DNA from: Chlorogloeopsis sp038404745
Lineage (GTDB): Bacteria; Cyanobacteriota; Cyanobacteriia; Cyanobacteriales; Nostocaceae
NCBI RefSeq assembly: GCF_038404745.2
Contig: NZ_JAYKTT020000054.1
Location: 62,001 to 126,000 of the forward strand
Direction: 5' to 3'
DNA: 64,000 nt
Below the pieces are notes generated by a model. That model was given only the letters and a program-made list of their open reading frames with translations, was not told the origin of the DNA and ran no database searches. Made by a program: the position numbers and the translations under genes. Of the stretch, positions 28,058 to 35,977 are shown piece by piece. Position 1 is the first letter of the stretch; every line of letters begins with the position of its first letter.

Positions 28058-28489
28058 ATGCCCTACGAATTTCTTGAAGACTTAGCCACTGCTGATATAG
28101 CCTTTCGAGCCACCGGAAAAGACTTAGTAGAGCTTTTCAAAGCAGCAGGTGATGCAACAATCAATACTATGATTGATAATTTGGAAGCAATAGAACTAAA
28201 AGAAACGCGACAAATTAACTTAGAAAATGATGCATTAGATCTATTACTATTTAATTTTCTTCAAGAACTTATTTACTATAAAGATTGCGAACAAATATTA
28301 CTGCGAGCACAAGAAATTCATTTTGAGGATAAAGATAAAAATCATCATCTTACCGCTGTACTCAAAGGAGAAAAACTAGACAGTGATCGCCATCATCAAC
28401 GAGTAGATGTCAAAGCCGTGACTTTACATCGTTTTCAGTTAGAAGAAACACACGATGGTTGGATAAGCATGGTTATTCTTGACATTTAA
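28058..28489 (+). CDS. Archease, RtcB activator
   Basis: 143-residue archease that accelerates RtcB guanylylation and permits multiple turnovers. Family features: N-terminal YEFLEDLATADIAFRATG with the conserved acidic position, the LFKAAGDATINTMID helix, the LLLFNFLQELIYYKD segment and the DVKAVTLHRFQLE metal-site strand with C-terminal VILDI. It begins 26 bases after the COG0523 gene and ends shortly before a terminator-like hairpin at 28512-28543, which closes the rtcB operon. Confidence 0.93.
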   Translation: MPYEFLEDLATADIAFRATGKDLVELFKAAGDATINTMIDNLEAIELKETRQINLENDALDLLLFNFLQELIYYKDCEQILLRAQEIHFEDKDKNHHLTAVLKGEKLDSDRHHQRVDVKAVTLHRFQLEETHDGWISMVILDI

Positions 28490-28511
28490 TAGTGGATTTA
28501 AGAAAAAATCT

Positions 28512-28543
28512 ATATCCCTGACTTCTTCAAGGATCGGGGATAT
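28512..28543 (+). repeat. Palindrome ending the rtcB operon, second copy at 51588
   Basis: ATATCCCTGA pairs with TCGGGGATAT (one G-T pair), loop about 12 bases. A near copy at 51588-51622 has the same ATCCC-GACTTCTT core. It could act as a terminator, although the T-run is poor. Two copies suggest a dispersed palindromic element. Confidence 0.6.
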
Positions 28544-28573
28544 TAATGTACATTTTAGTTTTAAAAAGTTATA

Positions 28574-28984
28574 CTACTGATGTAAAACATTGAGAATATT
28601 AGTTAAATAACAAATTGCTAAAGAGCATAAAATAACATCAAAATCTTTGTCTCTAAAGTCTAAATACTCTGCATCTGCTTCAACAAATTCAATATTCTGC
28701 AACCCAGACTTTACAAGTTTTTGTTTAGCATTGTTGAGCATTCCTGTAGATATATCCACACCAATTACCTTACCCGAATAACCAACTATTGTGGCTGCAT
28801 CAAGCGCAACTATACCCGTACCTGTGGCAACATCTAGTATTTTCTGACATTGGCGTAGTTTGACAAGTGAAAGTAATTTCTTGGCTACAGGAGTGTAAAA
28901 TTTACCTTGATCGTAATTAGTTCTGGAATTAAAGTTGGTAAGTAATTGCCATTTGTATATATGCTTATCTGCTGCTTCAAGCAT
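28574..28984 (-). pseudogene. Truncated SAM-dependent methyltransferase
   Basis: 136 residues corresponding to the N-terminal half of a class I methyltransferase: KILDVATGTGIVALDAA (SAM-binding motif I), GVDISTGMLNNAK and DVILCSLAICYL. Family members of this type usually run to about 270 residues. Reading stops at a TAG directly after LHQ. The same frame continues YNFLK, which is the expected continuation (a Trp is normally at the stop position), before it dissolves into the hairpin region. That indicates a nonsense change plus loss of the 3' half. It is convergent with archease. A short functional protein is unlikely because the substrate-binding part is missing. Confidence 0.7.
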
Positions 28985-29631
28985 TCTTGAATTCTCTAAA
29001 ATCCTGCTTTAAAAGTCCTAAATTTATGTTCTTTAGAAGCTAAATATAATTCACAGGCATGGCATTCTATATGTAGATGTTCGACTTATATAAACTTCAC
29101 AATGCTAAAAAGATTATGTAATCTCTGTAATGCCATGATGATAGACTAGAGGAAAAGATTTAAAAGCAAAGCCTTAGTAATTTAAAAACACTGTGAATGA
29201 ACCACAAAGAGGCACTCAAACGAGTTAAAAACATCACTATATCTGAATTTGTCAACTAAATTTGACAAATCAAGTAACTTAAATAATCTTATAGTCGAAC
29301 AGAATCATCAATGTATCAAGCAACTAGTCAGTTGAAATGCAATTTAATTCCTTTCATACAGAAATAAGAGCAACTATTTAGCAATCAAATAATTGACATA
29401 ATTTGTAAAGGTCAATCTTATGGAGTGGAAAAGTTAACGCTCTAGCTTAAATGAAATGCATTACTCTATTGTGTAGGGTTGCTGCATAAATAAAACTCGA
29501 TTCATTAGGTATTGATTACCGAAAAGATTTTTTGTAATTAAACTCATTGCATAACGAGTTGATAAGTTGATAATCAAAGCGGCAACTGATATTTTCCCTC
29601 AAGAGTTCTTGCAGCACAACCAGATTTTTTT
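28985..29631. other. 647-base non-coding region with an inverted repeat
   Basis: No ORF of note. A perfect nine-base inverted repeat ATTTGTCAA-ctaaat-TTGACAAAT at 29247-29270 could be an operator. An AACCACAAAGAGG-type dispersed-repeat fragment is at about 29208. The region contains the promoter of the GAF-GAF gene; its exact position cannot be fixed. Confidence 0.45.
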
Positions 29632-31254
29632 ATGAGTGAGTCTTATTCTCAAAAACAAGCGAAACAAAATATAAATCAGCAACAAAGCTATTACCAAGAT
29701 ATAGAGAATCTGGATATATACAGTTCTGAGCAGACAGAAATTTGGCTTCCAGAGTCTCCTCAACCACAAGCTTTAGAACGACAAGCATGGAAGCTTAAGG
29801 TTAAGGCAATCATTTGGGCGATCGCTTTGAGCGTGCTACCTGTTTTGGCAGTTGGAACAGCAATCCACTATCATGGCACGCAGTTAATTACCAAGCAAAT
29901 TCCTCAGTTGAAACAAGAAAGTGCGAAAGCTTCAGCAGAAACCGAACTTTCTATCCATAGACAACTGTCACTGTTGTTAACTGGAACTGGGATTACAGCT
30001 GTTTTAGCAGGAGCGATCGCTGCTTTTATGGCTAATCGTGCTATTCGTCCAGTCCAGAACGCTGCTGCAATTTCCACCACTATTATAAATAAGCTGCGTC
30101 CGGAGAATGACGAAACTCATAATCTCATTGCCAGCAAAGATGAATTATCAACCTTAGAAACAAATATTCATTTAATCAAAGAACTACTTTCGGGTTTGCT
30201 ATGGGAACAAAAAGCCGAAGCACAGTACTTTCAATTGCTAATTAAAATTAGCCAATCCATCCGCGAATCGTTTAATGAAGAAAATATCTTTAGAACTACT
30301 GTTGAAGAAGTTCGCAAAGGTTTAAATCTTGATCGTGTGGCAATCTTTCGATTCAATGCTAACTGGAATGGAACCTTTATCCAAGAATCAGTAACACCCG
30401 GCTTACCAAAAGTTTTGTTAGTTACAGTCTCAAACCCAGGTTTTGAAGCAGGGTATATTGAGCAATACCGTAATGGTTGCATCCGCGCGATCGATGATAT
30501 CTATCAAGCTGATTTAACTGATTATCATATTCAGTTACTGGAGCAATTTGGTGTCAAGTCTAGTCTTGTGGCACCAATTTTTAAAGGTAAGCAACTGTTC
30601 GGTTTATTAATTGCCCACCAGTCCTCTAGAATCCGCTTTTGGCAACAGTCTGAGATTAATTTGTTTGCTCAAATCGCCATGCAAGTCGGATTTGCTCTTG
30701 ATTACGCAAGGCTTTTAGAGTACACCGATAAAAAGGTTAATTTAGCTCAAGTATTTATAGACATAACCCGTCGGATTCGAGAATCGCTCAATGAAGACGA
30801 TGTCCTTAAAAACACCGTCGAAGAAGTTCGCAAAGCACTTAGCACTGACAGAGTACTGGTTTATGGCTTTGATGCAAATTGGTATGGCACTGTGATTGCA
30901 GAATCAGTAGTTCTCGGTTTCCCCAAAGTTTTGCGAGCCGAAATCAAAGATCCATGTTTTGCTCAAGGATATGTAGAAAAATACCAAGCCGGGCGAGTTC
31001 AAGCTACTAGCAACATCTATGAAGCTGAGTTGACTGATTGTCATATTCGGCAACTCGAATCGTTTGCTGTCAAGGCTAATTTAGTTGCACCAATTCTCAA
31101 AAACAAGCAGCTATTTGGTTTGTTAATTGCTCATCAATGTTCCAGAGCGCGTGATTGGCAACAGTCTGAAATTGATTTATTCGCCCAGATTGCCATGCAA
31201 GTCGGATTTGCTCTCGACCATGCTAGACTTTTAGATCAAGTTAAGCAGGTGTAA
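29632..31254 (+). CDS. Membrane sensor with two GAF domains; second GAF cyanobacteriochrome-like
   Basis: 540 residues. N-terminal soluble 50 residues, a first membrane segment (IIWAIALSVLPVLAVGTAI), a short loop, a second membrane segment (LTGTGITAVLAGAIAAFMA), a HAMP-like linker, then GAF1 (about 210-365) and GAF2 (about 385-535). No kinase, methyl-acceptor or GGDEF output is present, so it must signal through a partner. GAF2 has D440-P-C442-F and C470-H471, 28 residues apart. This is the arrangement of DXCF-type cyanobacteriochromes, where the second Cys binds the bilin and the first can add to it. GAF1 has NPGF and DYH at the same sites and should not bind covalently. Such two-GAF N-termini usually belong to PixJ-like chemoreceptors, so this may be a truncated relative. 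Bilin binding is inferred. Confidence 0.85.
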   Translation: MSESYSQKQAKQNINQQQSYYQDIENLDIYSSEQTEIWLPESPQPQALERQAWKLKVKAIIWAIALSVLPVLAVGTAIHYHGTQLITKQIPQLKQESAKASAETELSIHRQLSLLLTGTGITAVLAGAIAAFMANRAIRPVQNAAAISTTIINKLRPENDETHNLIASKDELSTLETNIHLIKELLSGLLWEQKAEAQYFQLLIKISQSIRESFNEENIFRTTVEEVRKGLNLDRVAIFRFNANWNGTFIQESVTPGLPKVLLVTVSNPGFEAGYIEQYRNGCIRAIDDIYQADLTDYHIQLLEQFGVKSSLVAPIFKGKQLFGLLIAHQSSRIRFWQQSEINLFAQIAMQVGFALDYARLLEYTDKKVNLAQVFIDITRRIRESLNEDDVLKNTVEEVRKALSTDRVLVYGFDANWYGTVIAESVVLGFPKVLRAEIKDPCFAQGYVEKYQAGRVQATSNIYEAELTDCHIRQLESFAVKANLVAPILKNKQLFGLLIAHQCSRARDWQQSEIDLFAQIAMQVGFALDHARLLDQVKQV

Positions 31255-31306
31255 AAATTAGGATATTTTTACCAGAAGTGATGAAACCAACACTGAATTA
31301 TCCGAT

Positions 31307-31418
31307 GTTGCATGAAAGTTGTATATAACTTTACTAAGGAATAATTTTCTGGAATTCTTAATTTTACACATCTTGATACTATCTTGTGCCAGTGGAAGAG
31401 GGAAACCACTGGCTTTTT
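31307..31418 (+). ncRNA. Copy A of a three-member sRNA-like element
   Basis: 112-base element starting 53 bases after the GAF-GAF gene. It opens with GTTGCATGAAAGTTGTATAT and ACTTTA, continues through TTTTCTGGAATTCTTA and ends with the hairpin GCCAGTGG/CCACTGGC (31388-31413) and five T residues. Clear relatives lie on the minus strand at 63611-63741 and 63839-63969. No reading frame is shared by the copies, so an RNA or a terminator-containing repeat is more likely than a peptide. This copy may serve as terminator of the upstream gene. Confidence 0.6.
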
Positions 31419-31490
31419 ATTGCTAGTTTGGGTTTAAATAGGCAGATTTAAATACATCGTTTCCTGTCAACCATCTTTCTTTTTAAATCT

Positions 31491-32870
31491 TCACTTTTTC
31501 CCTACTTCCCAATAATTTCTGGCAGTAGAAAGCGTAAATCGTAATAATTGAGTATTTCCTAGTTCTAGAAATTTTTGTGGAACCAAAGGCACAATTTTCA
31601 AAGCGGTAATCAATTTTTCTCCTATGGCTTGTGCTAACAATGGTGGTACTGCGTTCCCTACTTGTCGGAATCCATGCCACTTGGTTTGGTGAAATCTGAA
31701 CCAATCTGGAAAGGAATGCAATCGTGCAGCTTCTCGAACGGAGATTACCCGTGCTAATACTGGATGAATCGGACGAGGAGATGTATGGCTACCACGACTG
31801 TAATCCGTACCAGCACGTAAAGTATGGCACAAACCCTCAATATTCAAACGTCGCAGGCGGCTAATAGCTTCTAATTCTCCAGCTAGAGTTTTTGCAAAGC
31901 GGATTTTAGAACTTTCTTGATGCTGAGTTTGCATCGAGCTAGTTAGCAATCTAGGGTTCCATAAGCGACGATAGGAAAAATTCTGTATTGGTGATGGGGG
32001 ATTAGTTTTCCGGTACTGAGTCCCTGGTACCAAGTCCCTAATATTTGGGTGAAAACGTAACATCTTTACATAGGGACTAGATTTTTTATTCAGACTTAGT
32101 AACTGTGATCGCGAAAGCAAAACTTCATCGCTAGTTTTTAATTCTGGGAAATCATCTATATCCGGCAAGTCAGTGATCGCATCTCTAACGGTGGGGGCTG
32201 GGTATTGAATACTAGGTACTAGACAGCGGCTAGAAGCATCCCTAACCCCAATTAAAAATAACCGTCGCCGCTTTTGAGGTACACCAAAATTTGCCGCATT
32301 CAAAATTTCTTTTTGTACATAGTATCCTGCGGCTTCAAACTTACTGATAAGTTGTGACAGTAAATTTCTGTGCTCTCCTGCATTCATTCCTGGCACATTT
32401 TCCATCACAAAGTAACGAGGATCTAACTCCATTACCAGGCGGTAAAAGTGAAAAATCAAATTATTGCGATCATCCTCTAAGTCTCTCTTGCCCATAATAG
32501 AGAAACCTTGACAAGGTGGCCCACCAAATACTAAATCTATTTTTCCATCCCAACTTTCATTTAAATTTCCCGCGTCCCCTTCTCGGTGAGCAAACCAACT
32601 ATGGTAAGCTGCCTGTCGAATTATCTCACCTGTTACATTTGAGATATCCGCACACAATACCTGAGTCAGGGGAAAGTTGAAAGAGTAGGTGCAAGCATGA
32701 ATGGGATCGTACTCTACCGCGACTAAGACATCAAACCCAGCTTGCTCAATACCCAGAGAAAATCCACCTGCGCCAGCAAATAAATCCACTGCTACTGGAC
32801 GCCGTGCTTTTGGACTTTGAATTGTGGATTTTAACTTTATCAATGGTGGATTTTTATTTAAAAAACACAA
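31491..32870 (-). CDS. DNA (cytosine-5-)-methyltransferase, orphan
   Basis: C5-cytosine methyltransferase of up to 459 residues. All main motifs are visible: I (DLFAGAGGFSLGIEQAGF), IV with the catalytic cysteine (GGPPCQGFS), VI (ENVPG), VIII (QKRRRLFLIGVR), a target-recognition region of about 150 residues, then IX (SVREAARLHSFPD) and X (QVGNAVPPLLAQAIG). No restriction endonuclease gene is adjacent, so it is a solitary methyltransferase. Known orphan enzymes in HIP1-rich cyanobacteria methylate sites such as CGATCG; whether this one does is untested. There is no ATG near the start: candidates are TTG at 32870, which lies against a terminator hairpin, or GTG at 32789 just before DLFAG. The start is therefore uncertain. 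Confidence 0.9.
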   Translation of the reverse strand: MCFLNKNPPLIKLKSTIQSPKARRPVAVDLFAGAGGFSLGIEQAGFDVLVAVEYDPIHACTYSFNFPLTQVLCADISNVTGEIIRQAAYHSWFAHREGDAGNLNESWDGKIDLVFGGPPCQGFSIMGKRDLEDDRNNLIFHFYRLVMELDPRYFVMENVPGMNAGEHRNLLSQLISKFEAAGYYVQKEILNAANFGVPQKRRRLFLIGVRDASSRCLVPSIQYPAPTVRDAITDLPDIDDFPELKTSDEVLLSRSQLLSLNKKSSPYVKMLRFHPNIRDLVPGTQYRKTNPPSPIQNFSYRRLWNPRLLTSSMQTQHQESSKIRFAKTLAGELEAISRLRRLNIEGLCHTLRAGTDYSRGSHTSPRPIHPVLARVISVREAARLHSFPDWFRFHQTKWHGFRQVGNAVPPLLAQAIGEKLITALKIVPLVPQKFLELGNTQLLRFTLSTARNYWEVGKK

Positions 32871-32872
32871 AT

Positions 32873-32892
32873 AGACGCTGCAAATAGCGTCT
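32873..32892 (-). terminator. Terminator between lpxB and the methyltransferase gene
   Basis: AGACGCT-atttgc-AGCGTCT, a perfect seven-pair stem on the minus strand, followed by ATTTGTGTTTTTT. It lies 60-80 bases past the lpxB stop and directly before the proposed methyltransferase start, separating the two transcription units. Confidence 0.65.
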
Positions 32893-32954
32893 TGGTTTTT
32901 GATGATTGACTTTAAGCTTAATCTAAAATTTCAAATCTACAATCTAAATAGAAT

Positions 32955-34118
32955 CTAAAAATTGGGGAGCATTTGCAAAATTTCTTGAGCAGCGCGATCG
33001 CATACTCCTAGTTCTCCTATACATTGCCGCATTTGTTGGTAATTTGCCTGAATTTCCTGTTTGCGTTCTTGGTTCAACAAAAATTCTGCTGCTGTTTGAA
33101 CAATATTCTCTTTAGTTGCTTGTTCTTGGATAAATTCCGGTACGATTTGTTTCATCACCATCAAGTTTACTGGTGAAGCAAAGGGGAAAGAGATTTTCAG
33201 GATTTTCCTACCTACCCAATAAGTAAAGGGATTGAGACGGTAAAGTACTACCTGCGGCACATTTAATAAAGCAAGTTCTAAATTCACAGTACCGCACTTG
33301 GTAACTGCCAAATCTGCTGCGGCAAGTACCTCCTGTTGTTGATCTGACACTAAAGTGGCTCGTAAACCATACCGCTGTATTTCTTGTTCTATCTTCTGAC
33401 GGTATATTTCCAGAGATAACGGAATCCAAAAATGTACAAGAGGCAGTTTGGCTTGAATTTCTTGCGCTGCTTCAAACATTACTGGTAGGAGATACTTGAG
33501 TTCCTGCTGACGGGAGGCAGGTAAAAGCGCCACAGCGATCGCATCTTCCTTGATTCCCAACTTGGCACGCGCCGCCTCTCGACTGGGGAAATTCACCATT
33601 CTATCTACTAGCGGATGCCCCACCCAGGTAACATTCACACCCATGTTTTTAAAGTAACGAGTTTCTTCAGGGAAAATAGCTAGGAGCTTGTCACTAACAT
33701 TAGCAATTTGGGATGTATTGCCAAGATTGATGGAAGAAACCCACACCTGTGGTGCAATATAATATACAATCGCTATATTTGGGAAATGGCGGCGAATGTA
33801 ATTGCCTATGCCTAAATTTGGCCCCATATAGTCAATTAACACCACCAAATCTGGCGGATTTTGTTTGAGATAGGCGATCGCCCGTCGCTGAACTTGCAGA
33901 GTTGGCAACACAAAAGGTAGAGCTTCCAAAAGGCCAAAAGATCCAATCTCACTGGTATTGGCTAGCAAATTAGCTCCTGCTGCCGCCATTTTGTCGCCAC
34001 CCAGCGCTATAATCTCTACTTCCAACTCAGCAGCAAGTGCTTGTCGTTGCAGCGCGGCAACTAGTAGCGATCCTTGTAAATCGCCAGATACTTCACCAGT
34101 ACTGATAAATATTCGCAT
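32955..34118 (-). CDS. lpxB: Lipid-A-disaccharide synthase
   Basis: GT19 glycosyltransferase joining UDP-diacylglucosamine and lipid X in outer-membrane lipid A synthesis. 387 residues, full length: N-terminal ISTGEVSGDLQGSLL, DYMGPNLGIGNYIR, the YYIAPQVWVS motif, the VGHPLVDRM segment, LLPASRQQELKYLLP and the C-terminal TKCGTVNLELALLNVP. It is the last gene of the minus-strand block bamA-lpxC-fabZ-lpxA-lpxB. 162 bases with heptamer repeats separate it from lpxA. Cyanobacteria make a lipid A of unusual composition, and this enzyme is conserved. Confidence 0.95.
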   Translation of the reverse strand: MRIFISTGEVSGDLQGSLLVAALQRQALAAELEVEIIALGGDKMAAAGANLLANTSEIGSFGLLEALPFVLPTLQVQRRAIAYLKQNPPDLVVLIDYMGPNLGIGNYIRRHFPNIAIVYYIAPQVWVSSINLGNTSQIANVSDKLLAIFPEETRYFKNMGVNVTWVGHPLVDRMVNFPSREAARAKLGIKEDAIAVALLPASRQQELKYLLPVMFEAAQEIQAKLPLVHFWIPLSLEIYRQKIEQEIQRYGLRATLVSDQQQEVLAAADLAVTKCGTVNLELALLNVPQVVLYRLNPFTYWVGRKILKISFPFASPVNLMVMKQIVPEFIQEQATKENIVQTAAEFLLNQERKQEIQANYQQMRQCIGELGVCDRAAQEILQMLPNF

Positions 34119-34126
34119 TTAAAAAT

Positions 34127-34195
34127 AGGGACTAGGGATTAGGGACTAGGAACTAGGAATTAGGGACTAGGGACTAGGGACTAGGGATTAGGAAT
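34127..34195. repeat. Heptamer tandem repeats (ACTAGGG / ATTAGGG)
   Basis: About nine imperfect copies of the seven-base unit ACTAGGG or ATTAGGG between lpxA and lpxB. A second short array of CTCTAGC units follows at about 34230-34255. Confidence 0.85.
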
Positions 34196-34280
34196 TATAA
34201 AGATTTCAGATTTATTCAAAATTCAATATTTCTAGCCTCTAGCCTCTAGTCTCTATCCCCTAATTTCTGGTTCCTTATTC

Positions 34281-35102
34281 TCAAGACTCATCACTGCTGT
34301 TGCTTGCTTTTCCTTTTCCGGGAATCAAACCGCGTCTTCCTGGCATTTGAGAAAGTAGGAGAAAACGACGCAAGTGTTGCAAATGTTCTGCATCTCCCAA
34401 CAGTTCCAGTTCTTCTAGAGCATCTTTAAAAGTGAATTCAGAACGATAGAGAATGCGGAAGGCTTTTTTGAGGGCTTGTAAATCAGCAGTCGAAAAACCA
34501 GCACGTTTAAGTCCCACAAGATTGAGTGTTCGCACTCGCGCCGGATTGCCTTCCACCGTCATAAAAGGTGGCACATCTCGGTCTATACGTGCCATACCAC
34601 CTACCATTGCGTGTCTGCCGATATGCACAAATTGATGAACACCCAAAACCCCACTTAATCTAGCACGTGACTCTATGTGAACATGACCTGCTAGCGCCAC
34701 TGAGTTAGCAATTACTACAGAGTCTTCAATGACGCAGTTATGCCCCACATGAGCATAAGCCATCAATAAGTTACCATTACCAATTTTCGTTTCTTCGCCT
34801 GTACCAGTAGCCCGATTAATTGTGACGTATTCCCTAATCAGGTTATCGTCGCCAATCTTAACCCAGCTAAATTCACCATCGTACTTCAAATCTTGAGGTT
34901 CCATGCCAAGCACCGCACCTGGAAAGATTTGATTGCGTGCTCCTATGTCTAAAGGGCCCTCTAGCACTGCATGAGCACCAATTATGGTTTCGGTACCTAC
35001 TTTTACATGCCCTCCAATCACAGCATAGGCACCGACTTGCACTGTAGGGTGGAGTTCCGCATTAGGATGAATAACAGCAGTTGGATGAATAAGCGTCTTC
35101 AA
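34281..35102 (-). CDS. lpxA: UDP-N-acetylglucosamine O-acyltransferase
   Basis: First step of lipid A synthesis, transferring a hydroxyacyl chain from ACP to UDP-GlcNAc. 273 residues: a left-handed beta-helix built of hexapeptide repeats (IHPTAVIHPNAELHPTVQVG onward) with the catalytic-histidine segment YAHVGHNC, GGMARIDRDVPPF, and a C-terminal helical domain. Length fits the family. It ends in a basic serine-rich tail (GKGKASNSSDES) a little longer than usual. It lies between fabZ and lpxB, the standard cyanobacterial order. Confidence 0.95.
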   Translation of the reverse strand: MKTLIHPTAVIHPNAELHPTVQVGAYAVIGGHVKVGTETIIGAHAVLEGPLDIGARNQIFPGAVLGMEPQDLKYDGEFSWVKIGDDNLIREYVTINRATGTGEETKIGNGNLLMAYAHVGHNCVIEDSVVIANSVALAGHVHIESRARLSGVLGVHQFVHIGRHAMVGGMARIDRDVPPFMTVEGNPARVRTLNLVGLKRAGFSTADLQALKKAFRILYRSEFTFKDALEELELLGDAEHLQHLRRFLLLSQMPGRRGLIPGKGKASNSSDES

Positions 35103-35334
35103 GGGTGCATCTCCAGAAGATTAAGAGTGCAAAGTATTTTCAAAATTTAGTAGCCGTAGACACCCGCACGGCGACTTCCCATGAGGGTAAGCGTCGGGTA
35201 GCAACTTTAAGTGTGAGGGCGGAGAAAATTAGCAGATTATACCATACTTTTTATGGTTTTTTGCTTTGACTGAAGTCTTTTAAGTAGTTTGTAAAGGCAC
35301 TTCACGGTTGTGCCTCTACTACAAAAGAAGATTT

Positions 35335-35865
35335 TTAGCTAACAAGAGAAAACATGAGTTCGCCTTCAGCAGCGAGCTGGCCGTCTACTTCGGCCTGAGC
35401 TTGCATCTTACCAAAACGACGTTGTTTAACCCACAACAGTTCCACGGTCATTATAAGTTGGTCTCCGGGAACAACCTGACGACGAAAGCGGACTTTATCT
35501 ATACCAGCAAATAGAAAAAGTCCACCCTCCAATTCAGGTACTTGTGTCATCACGACACCGCCAACTTGTGCCATTGCCTCTACAATCAATACACCTGGCA
35601 TAATCGGACGCCCTGGGAAATGACCTTGAAAATGGGGTTCATTGACCGTAACGTTTTTAATACCTACAGCTCGCTTTCCAGGAGTGTAGTCAATAATCCG
35701 ATCTACCAGTGCAAAGGGGTAGCGGTGCGGTAGAAGTTTCTGAATTTCTTCTGCTGAGAGAATGGTTTTTGTTTCCGATTTACTAGTAGTGGAATGATCT
35801 GACTGCTCCTGAGTAGGTGCTGGTGTGGGCAGATTGGTTGTGTTTACTTCAGTGACAGTTGACAT
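35335..35865 (-). CDS. fabZ: 3-hydroxyacyl-ACP dehydratase FabZ
   Basis: Dehydrates 3-hydroxyacyl-ACP in fatty acid synthesis and competes with LpxA for hydroxyacyl chains, which explains its place in this cluster. Hot-dog fold with LLPHRYPFALVDRI, the catalytic His in HFPGRPIMPGVLIVEAMAQ and Glu in the same segment. The ATG at 35865 (MSTVTEV) is chosen, giving 176 residues with a Thr/Pro-rich 35-residue N-terminal extension before the conserved core. An upstream start at 35964 would add 33 further unconserved residues. Confidence 0.94.
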   Translation of the reverse strand: MSTVTEVNTTNLPTPAPTQEQSDHSTTSKSETKTILSAEEIQKLLPHRYPFALVDRIIDYTPGKRAVGIKNVTVNEPHFQGHFPGRPIMPGVLIVEAMAQVGGVVMTQVPELEGGLFLFAGIDKVRFRRQVVPGDQLIMTVELLWVKQRRFGKMQAQAEVDGQLAAEGELMFSLVS

Positions 35866-35977
35866 TGACTGTATATTTAATTTCAGTGTTGATTGGGTTG
35901 TTAGGTAACTCTTTGAACGTAATGGTTTGTGAGTTATTGATTGTCGGTGATCAAAAAGTACCATTAACCGCGAACCA

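Noticed and set aside
34127..34255. CRISPR-like short repeats
   Set aside because: Units are seven bases in direct contact without spacers; these are heptamer tandem repeats and there are no cas genes.
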